The notes under the pieces are model-generated. The model saw only the letters and a program-made list of their open reading frames with translations. It was not told the origin of the DNA and did not search any database. From positions 1 to 64,000 of the forward strand of contig SVNQ01000007.1 in the NCBI GenBank assembly GCA_015066865.1: a stretch of DNA of 64,000 nucleotides, in the 5' to 3' direction. A program made the position numbers and the translations under genes. Positions 58,848-64,000 of the stretch are shown in pieces (position 1 is the first letter of the stretch; each line of letters begins with the position of its first letter). The stretch is from Ruminococcus sp. (lineage in GTDB: Bacteria > Bacillota > Clostridia > Oscillospirales > Ruminococcaceae).

Positions 58848-61271
58848 TCAATTGTTTGCGTATACCTTCTTGTAATAATCCCCAAGGACACTCTCAATAT
58901 GTCCCTCGGGCAGGTTGATCACTGCCTCTGCAAGCTCGGACTTGTCGCTCGGAATTGCATACCACACACCGTTGACAGAGAGCATATAGCATGCCTCCTC
59001 ACTTATATAATGGGACTGTGCGGCTTCCAGCATTGCGTGGATTTCGGGGAAATATTCCTCCATGTCCATATCCTTCACATGGTAGTAGATATCCTCATAC
59101 GCCGCGCTGTTTTCACGGACATAGCATTCCGAATTTGACGTGATGGCAGTCTTGTTGATCTCTGCGCCGCAGGCATAGTCGCCGGGAGCGTAGAGTCTCA
59201 TATGCAGCATGGAGTCTCCCTCTGTGTAGCTGAATTTTTCCTCCACAGTGAAGCTTCGGAAGCCCAGACTTTCAAGCAGTGCGATCGTTTCCGTGCAGGC
59301 ATTCCAAATCGGAACATGGCAAAATACACCATAAATGCCGCTGGTCATCTGCTCGCCGTTCTTCATCTTCTTCAGATCATTGTAATAGCAGTCGGCAATA
59401 CGGTCAATTGTTGCTTCGCCGCCGCTTACCAATACCGCCTGGGGTTGGATTCCCGTGAAGCTCTCCAGCGTCATATGCATATATTGGGGGAAGACTGTTT
59501 CTCCGAGATCTTCATCATACTCCATCATATCTTGCTTCAGCATGGAACGCGTGTACTCCGCAGCAGCATCCACATACAGCTGTGTGCCGTAGAGGATCTC
59601 AAGCAGATCCTTGTACTGGTCCATATTGATATAGTAGTAACGGTTCATTGTTGTGCCCATATGCGTGTAATAGGTCAGGGTGAGGCTGAATTCTCGTGCA
59701 TAGTTATATTCTCTGTGCTCAATTCCGTCCTCGTCGTAGTAGGAATAATTATAGGATTGTTCGGTTTCGGGATCGTATGTGTAGTAGCTGTATTGGTTCG
59801 ATGGATTGATGTTGCTGTCAAATTTTTCGTAATTCTCATAGGGCAGTCTGCTCATCTCATCGCCGTAACCCAGAATACGGAAATCCAGCTCACGGATTTT
59901 GCTGTTGATCTCTTTAGTGGTGTTGTGGTGCTTCTTCATATCATCGGCAATGTCCTTATGCACCTCACGAATCGCACGGATCACATCCGTATCGGTATAT
60001 TCCAGCCCCATATGTTCGCCGGCAATGCAACCTATTTCAACCTTGACGGAGCTGATGCTTCCAAGTGCGGGGATGCGGTAGACTGTGCCGAATGCGTCGG
60101 TATTGATCACCAGCGTAAAAATGCCGAGGGTCAGCGCAACTGTCAGCACATAGGAGATCAACGACATCCAGAATTTGCGGAAGCCTCTCTTGCGGATGAC
60201 TTCCATCAGGAAGTAGATGACTGCACTGAAGATAAGGATCGGACCGAGGGAATTGGAATCGGTTTCTACCAGGCAGAGAATCAGAACGGTCAATACGGTC
60301 AGCATGAAATAGTACGCACCAAGATACACAAAGGGCTTGGATACGGACTCCGCCTTACGGCGCTGGTAGAGCTTCCATGCGACGATAAGACTGATCACAA
60401 TAAGAATGGTGATGATCAGTGCCCAGCGGATAAATGCCGGAATCAAGCCGTGATCGGTTGCTTGAGAACCCATAATGTTATAGTAGGAGAAAGAAGTCTC
60501 ACTCTCCGACAAAATATAGAAAAGGTAGATCAGACCGCCGATGGGGCTTGTGTAGCCGATGGGCTGCCACAGATATTCAAAGTTGAGTGTACCGACGTTA
60601 TTGCAGATAACAGCAAGCACTGCCGCAAAGGTGCCGGGCACCAGACAGTTGAGCAAGAATGTCGCATAGGCGCTCTCAAATACCGTGCCGCAGCAGACGG
60701 TAATAAGTGCCGTGGTTGTGTAGTACAGCCACATCAGCAGGAACATGCCCAGCGATGCGAGCAGGTAGTACTTGCACGCTTCACCCAGAAATTCCATACG
60801 GGTCACATCCAAAATGCCCGAGGAGAAATCAATGGCGAACGAACCTCCGAGGAGGATGATCCAGCCGATGATCACTGCAGCGACATAGGGCAGCAGGTAA
60901 ATCACGGCACCTGCGAGATAATGGCTGAAGAAACGCTGTGTTCCCGTCAGGGGAAGGGCGTACATCATGTCTACATCGTGCTTTTTCCAAAGCTCATGGA
61001 ACACGCTGATGCCTGCAACAATGCCCATGATGACAGCCAGAGCGAAAACAATACCGCCAATAACAGCGTACATCTCCAGAGCACCAATTCGTTCATAATA
61101 ATAAAAATAACCAAGGGATTCCTGCCACAATTCAAGCATGCCGGCACCGACCATCACCGGAATACCCAGTGCCTGCAGGATGCCGATGACGATCATCAGC
61201 TTGCTGTTCTGTTTGATGGCACTGCGCATATTGCGTGCGGGCAGTCCGTTAAGCAAAGATTTTGCTGTCAT
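58848..61271 (-). CDS. Large ABC transporter permease (807 aa, possibly DUF6449)
   Basis: The N-terminal half has about ten membrane helices (from residue about 25 to 420). The C-terminal about 390 residues are soluble and would be extracellular, with many Tyr, Asp and Glu (for example around 'YNYSYYDEDGIEHREYNYA'). I recall similar proteins named DUF6449 next to YtrA-type regulators; this is moderate memory. The ATG at 61271 has GGAGGTG 7 bases upstream; a TTG at 61277 is too close. It overlaps the ATPase gene by 23 bp. The substrate is unknown; cell-envelope stress or peptide export is possible. Confidence 0.75.
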   Translation of the reverse strand: MTAKSLLNGLPARNMRSAIKQNSKLMIVIGILQALGIPVMVGAGMLELWQESLGYFYYYERIGALEMYAVIGGIVFALAVIMGIVAGISVFHELWKKHDVDMMYALPLTGTQRFFSHYLAGAVIYLLPYVAAVIIGWIILLGGSFAIDFSSGILDVTRMEFLGEACKYYLLASLGMFLLMWLYYTTTALITVCCGTVFESAYATFLLNCLVPGTFAAVLAVICNNVGTLNFEYLWQPIGYTSPIGGLIYLFYILSESETSFSYYNIMGSQATDHGLIPAFIRWALIITILIVISLIVAWKLYQRRKAESVSKPFVYLGAYYFMLTVLTVLILCLVETDSNSLGPILIFSAVIYFLMEVIRKRGFRKFWMSLISYVLTVALTLGIFTLVINTDAFGTVYRIPALGSISSVKVEIGCIAGEHMGLEYTDTDVIRAIREVHKDIADDMKKHHNTTKEINSKIRELDFRILGYGDEMSRLPYENYEKFDSNINPSNQYSYYTYDPETEQSYNYSYYDEDGIEHREYNYAREFSLTLTYYTHMGTTMNRYYYINMDQYKDLLEILYGTQLYVDAAAEYTRSMLKQDMMEYDEDLGETVFPQYMHMTLESFTGIQPQAVLVSGGEATIDRIADCYYNDLKKMKNGEQMTSGIYGVFCHVPIWNACTETIALLESLGFRSFTVEEKFSYTEGDSMLHMRLYAPGDYACGAEINKTAITSNSECYVRENSAAYEDIYYHVKDMDMEEYFPEIHAMLEAAQSHYISEEACYMLSVNGVWYAIPSDKSELAEAVINLPEGHIESVLGDYYKKVYANN

Positions 61272-62157
61272 AGCCAAGCACCTCCAGTTCGTAGATAAAG
61301 ATTTCTTCCAGTGACAGCGGAATCAGGTCTGCCACAATGGGATTGTAAGGCGCAAGCGCCTTGCGGACGGTTTCCTCATCGCCCTTTGCGATGATGTGAT
61401 AAATGCTCTGGTTATTGGAGAAATGCAGGATCTCAGGCATATCCTTGAAATCCTCCTTCGTGAATACACGCTGCCTGTCGGCAAATACCGCCTGAATCTT
61501 GTGGATGTTGCCCTTGAAGCTGTCAAGCTGACGGTTGAATACGATCTTGCCGTGATGCAGCAGCGCTGCCGTATCGCACATTTCGTTGATTTCCTTGAGA
61601 TTGTGCGAAGAAATGACAACTGTCAGCTCCCTCTCACACATCGCATCCACTACCATTTTCTTAACGATGATGCGCATTGTCGGGTCAAGTCCGTCGAATG
61701 CTTCGTCAAGCAGCAGGTACGGCGCACAGCTTGCAAGACCGATAATAACGATCGCCTGACGCTTCATACCCTTGGAAAATGTGCTGATCTTCTTCTTCAT
61801 CGGCAGTTTTACAACGCCTTCGAGCTTTTCAAAGATCTCCTCGGAAAAATCCGGGTAGAACTGCTTATAGAAATCCTTCAGCTCCAGCAGTGTGTAGCTG
61901 CCGAACTGTACGGTTTCGTCATTGATGAAAAATACCTTCTGCTTTGCAGATACATTGTCATATACAGGTTCATTGTCGATCAGAACTTCGCCGCTCTCCT
62001 GCTTGTAGATGCCGCTGAACAGACGCAGGATCGTGGATTTGCCCGCACCATTCGAGCCGAGCAGACCGAATGCCGTGCCCTTGGGAATCTCCAGATCCAC
62101 TCCGTCAAGCGCCGCAAAATCGCCGAATTTCTTGACCGCTCCTTTTAATACCATCAT
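61249..62157 (-). CDS. ABC transporter ATP-binding protein (YtrB-like)
   Basis: The 302-aa protein has Walker A 'GLLGSNGAGKSTI', the Q-loop region, signature 'FSKGMKRQ', Walker B 'YLLLDEAFDGLD' and switch His 'VVISSHNLKE'. The signature FSKGMKRQ in place of LSGGQ is common in the YtrB/BcrA group. It starts with an ATGA overlap on the GntR stop codon and drives the permease encoded next. Two adjacent ATGs; GGAGGG precedes the first. Confidence 0.9.
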   Translation of the reverse strand: MMVLKGAVKKFGDFAALDGVDLEIPKGTAFGLLGSNGAGKSTILRLFSGIYKQESGEVLIDNEPVYDNVSAKQKVFFINDETVQFGSYTLLELKDFYKQFYPDFSEEIFEKLEGVVKLPMKKKISTFSKGMKRQAIVIIGLASCAPYLLLDEAFDGLDPTMRIIVKKMVVDAMCERELTVVISSHNLKEINEMCDTAALLHHGKIVFNRQLDSFKGNIHKIQAVFADRQRVFTKEDFKDMPEILHFSNNQSIYHIIAKGDEETVRKALAPYNPIVADLIPLSLEEIFIYELEVLGYDSKIFA

Positions 62158-62531
62158 GATGTTCCCTCCTTGCTTCTTCTTTCTATGATGTTGTCAAGCC
62201 TTCCTATGAGTGTTTCCCGTTCGACACCCATGTCCAGCGCTTCGATCACGGCGCTGTCGTAGCTTTCCAGAATATGTTCCTGTGCCAGCAGCTTGTCGGG
62301 CTTTGCCACAAAGCTGCCCCGCCCCGCCAGTGAATAGATGATCTTGTCACGCTCCAGCAGGCTGTACGCCTTTGCCACGGTGTTGGGATTCACACTCAGA
62401 TCGGTCGCCAGAGCGCGTACACTCGGCAGCTTATCCTGCTCGTGCAGCACGCCCTTGAGAATCAGCTCCACAACCTTCTTATAAAGCTGTTCGTAAATCG
62501 GCGTCCGGCTCATCAGATCAATGTCAAACAT
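62154..62531 (-). CDS. GntR-family regulator, YtrA subfamily
   Basis: The 125-aa repressor has a winged-helix domain (1-70: 'PIYEQLYKKVVELIL', 'KLPSVRALATDLSVNPNTVAKAYSLLE') and a short helical C-terminus, the size expected for YtrA types. These repressors control adjacent ABC transporters. A palindrome CTGTA...TACAG (62571-62593) lies between its promoter and start and is a likely operator. First gene of the operon; GGAGGAG precedes the ATG. Confidence 0.9.
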   Translation of the reverse strand: MFDIDLMSRTPIYEQLYKKVVELILKGVLHEQDKLPSVRALATDLSVNPNTVAKAYSLLERDKIIYSLAGRGSFVAKPDKLLAQEHILESYDSAVIEALDMGVERETLIGRLDNIIERRSKEGTS

Positions 62532-62570
62532 ACAACTCCTCCTTTCCGGATACTGTTTTAACTGTTTTAG

Positions 62571-62626
62571 CTGTATTATCCGTTGTAGTACAGTTATAGT
62601 ATATCATACATTCCAGAACTTGTCAA
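62571..62626 (-). promoter_or_regulatory. Promoter and probable operator of the GntR/ABC operon
   Basis: On the minus strand: TTGACA (62621-62626), 17-base spacer, TATACT (62598-62603). Immediately downstream is an inverted repeat CTGTA-N13-TACAG (62571-62593), and AACTGTTTT/ACTGTTTTA direct repeats follow. The placement suits repression by the GntR product. Confidence 0.75.
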
Positions 62627-62706
62627 GGGGATTATGAAAAAAATTTTTAAATTTGCGGCATATGACGGCACAAAAATTGATTTTCTTGAAGAATCGCAAA
62701 AAAAGC

Positions 62707-62735
62707 TTGCAATTGTGCATGAAACAGTGTATAAT
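62707..62735 (+). promoter_or_regulatory. Promoter of prfB
   Basis: TTGCAA, 17-base spacer, TATAAT, 39 bases before the chosen prfB start. Its location inside the longer upstream reading frame argues against an N-terminal extension. Confidence 0.75.
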
Positions 62736-62774
62736 AATATTAAGTATGTATTATATTCAGAAAAGGAGAAACCT

Positions 62775-63893
62775 ATGATTTTACTGGACGAACTGAGAGT
62801 GGAAATGACCGGCTACCGAAAGGATCTTGCGGAGCTGGGAGAGGTTCTGAATATCAAAAAGGCACAGGAGGAAGTGGAGGAACTCCACAAACAGGCGACT
62901 GCGGATGATTTCTGGAGCGACCTTGAAAATTCCCAGAAGGTGCTGCAAAAGACCAAACAGCTGGAAAACCGCATTACAGGCTATGAGAAAATGCAGGAAA
63001 AGCTGGAGGACATCCTCACCATGATCGAAATGTGCATGGAGGAGGAAGATGAGGACATGCAGGCGGAGATCGTCAGCGAGATCGCCGCATTCAAGCAGGA
63101 GCTGGAGGACAGAAACCTCGAAACCCTGCTTTCGGGAGAATATGACGGCAAGAACGCCATTCTGACATTCCACGCAGGCGCAGGCGGTACGGAGGCGCAG
63201 GACTGGGCGGAGATGCTCTATCGTATGTACAATCGCTGGGCAGAGCGCCACAATTTCAAGGTGCAGCTGCTCGATTACCTCGACGGTGAAGAAGCCGGCT
63301 TAAAGAGTGCTTCGATCATGGTGGAGGGTGAGAATGCCTACGGCTACCTCAAATCCGAGGCAGGCGTGCATCGTCTGGTGCGTGTTTCCCCGTTCGATTC
63401 CTCCGGCAGACGTCACACCTCCTTTGCGGCACTGGAAGTGATGCCGGAAATTGACGATGACGTAGAGATCGACATTCGTGCAGAAGATCTGAAGGTGGAC
63501 ACCTACCGTTCCAGCGGTGCAGGCGGTCAGCACGTTAATAAGACGGAATCTGCGATCCGTATCACACACATTCCGACGGGCATTGTGGTTTCCTGCCAGA
63601 CACAGCGAAGCCAGCACCAGAATCGTGAATACGCAATGCGCATGCTGCGTTCCAAGCTCGTGGAGATCAAGGAGCGTGAGCATCTGGACAAGATTTCCGA
63701 CATCAAGGGCGTGCAGAAGGAAATTGCATGGGGTGCGCAGATTCGCTCCTATGTATTCATGCCCTACACGCTGGCAAAGGATCACCGTACAGGCTTTGAA
63801 AATGGAAATATCAATGCCGTTATGGACGGCGACATTGACGGATTTATCAATGCCTACCTCAAGTCCCTGTCGCATGGCACTTTGAATCAGTAA
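62775..63893 (+). CDS. prfB: Peptide chain release factor 2
   Basis: The 372-aa protein ends translation at UGA and UAA. It has the RF2 tripeptide SPF in 'VHRLVRVSPFDSSGRRHTSF' and the catalytic GGQ in 'RSSGAGGQHVNKTES'. The N-terminal helical domain is read without interruption: no in-frame UGA or CTTTGA slippery site is present, so this copy lacks the autoregulatory programmed frameshift found in many bacteria. ATG at 62775 with AAAAGGAG upstream; the frame from 62634 runs through the promoter and is not used. Confidence 0.95.
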   Translation: MILLDELRVEMTGYRKDLAELGEVLNIKKAQEEVEELHKQATADDFWSDLENSQKVLQKTKQLENRITGYEKMQEKLEDILTMIEMCMEEEDEDMQAEIVSEIAAFKQELEDRNLETLLSGEYDGKNAILTFHAGAGGTEAQDWAEMLYRMYNRWAERHNFKVQLLDYLDGEEAGLKSASIMVEGENAYGYLKSEAGVHRLVRVSPFDSSGRRHTSFAALEVMPEIDDDVEIDIRAEDLKVDTYRSSGAGGQHVNKTESAIRITHIPTGIVVSCQTQRSQHQNREYAMRMLRSKLVEIKEREHLDKISDIKGVQKEIAWGAQIRSYVFMPYTLAKDHRTGFENGNINAVMDGDIDGFINAYLKSLSHGTLNQ

Positions 63894-63916
63894 TTGCAGG
63901 TATTTGTAAAAAACAC

Positions 63917-63953
63917 AAGCCCCGTTCCCTATTAAAAGGGAACGGGGCTTTTT
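63917..63953 (+). terminator. Intrinsic terminator of prfB
   Basis: The stem AAGCCCCGTTCCCT/AGGGAACGGGGCTT is followed by TTTTG. A GGGCTGCGCCCC stretch near 63980 begins another GC-rich intergenic sequence at the window edge. Confidence 0.9.
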
Positions 63954-64000
63954 GAGCGTATTGATGAAAAATCCCGTGGGCTGCGCCCCCTGCACCCCCA

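Noticed and set aside
59202..61298. 698-residue plus-strand open frame
   Set aside because: Antisense to the ABC permease, with no recognisable domain.
62634..62774. 47-residue N-terminal extension of RF2
   Set aside because: A consensus promoter lies inside it, and the ATG at 62775 has a good ribosome site and gives the normal RF2 length.

Overview
This window looks like part of a chromosome from a spore-forming, gut-type Ruminococcaceae/Oscillospiraceae bacterium close to Ruminococcus. The evidence is the sporulation genes (spoIIGA-sigE, sigG), type I dockerin modules on four secreted proteins, a two-component glycan-degrading locus, ECF-type vitamin transport, Thr-rich surface proteins, and many strong TTGACA-N17-TATAAT promoters with AGGAGG ribosome sites. 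All coordinates were read by eye; no database search was possible.

Layout. 1-0.6 kb: 3' end of a Cys-rich protein of a mobile-element-type family. 0.86-9.8 kb: a visibly AT-rich accessory island, all genes on the minus strand, bracketed by two inverted IS256 transposase remnants (45 identical bases at 866-910 and 9766-9810). It carries an HTH-plus-sensor regulator, three Sel1-repeat proteins (one membrane anchored), a stand-alone JAMM/JAB metallopeptidase, a small Cys protein, a 73-aa protein made of 14-residue GFIDxSGxWRxPGD repeats, and a secreted PPC-like repeat protein with a dockerin. I could not match this set to a described system, and it is my main candidate for something new. 9.9-12.9 kb: AAA_14/DUF4143 ATPase with a 41-bp-periodic promoter region, a truncated AbrB-like gene, and an ICMT-like membrane methyltransferase.

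12.96-19.1 kb: a coherent predicted cobalamin-uptake operon: promoter, cobalamin riboswitch, intrinsic terminator, small ORF, two transcobalamin-like surface proteins, EcfT, fused EcfAA' and an S component. 19.2-24.8 kb (minus): a GH30 galactanase-like enzyme and a double-GH43 enzyme, both dockerin-bearing, predicted to attack arabinogalactan-type glycans. 25-31.3 kb: DUF4272 protein, citrate synthase, tRNA-Pro(CGG), a membrane protein, and a Ca-type P-ATPase. 31.4-32.5 kb (minus): rpsF-ssb-rpsR. 32.9-43 kb: Prok-RING-like membrane protein, an EAL protein with an unusual beta-solenoid tail, ychF, two DUF3592-like proteins (one frameshifted), a lipoprotein, and an MBOAT/DHHW O-acetylation pair. 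43.4-51.5 kb: Na+/solute symporter, sigG, LRR-dockerin protein, spoIIGA-sigE, a 151-bp tandem repeat, a frameshifted lipoprotein, rsmE and a small membrane protein.

51.6-58.8 kb: a tight operon for alpha-glucan use: phosphorylase, a PTS IIA-IIC-IIB fusion, an EEP-family hydrolase, 4-alpha-glucanotransferase and an HPr that lacks Ser46. 58.8-62.6 kb (minus): GntR/YtrA regulator, ABC ATPase and large permease. 62.7-63.9 kb: prfB without the usual programmed frameshift. A dispersed repeat family (32.7, 43.1, 45.1, 51.5 kb) lies between the core genes.
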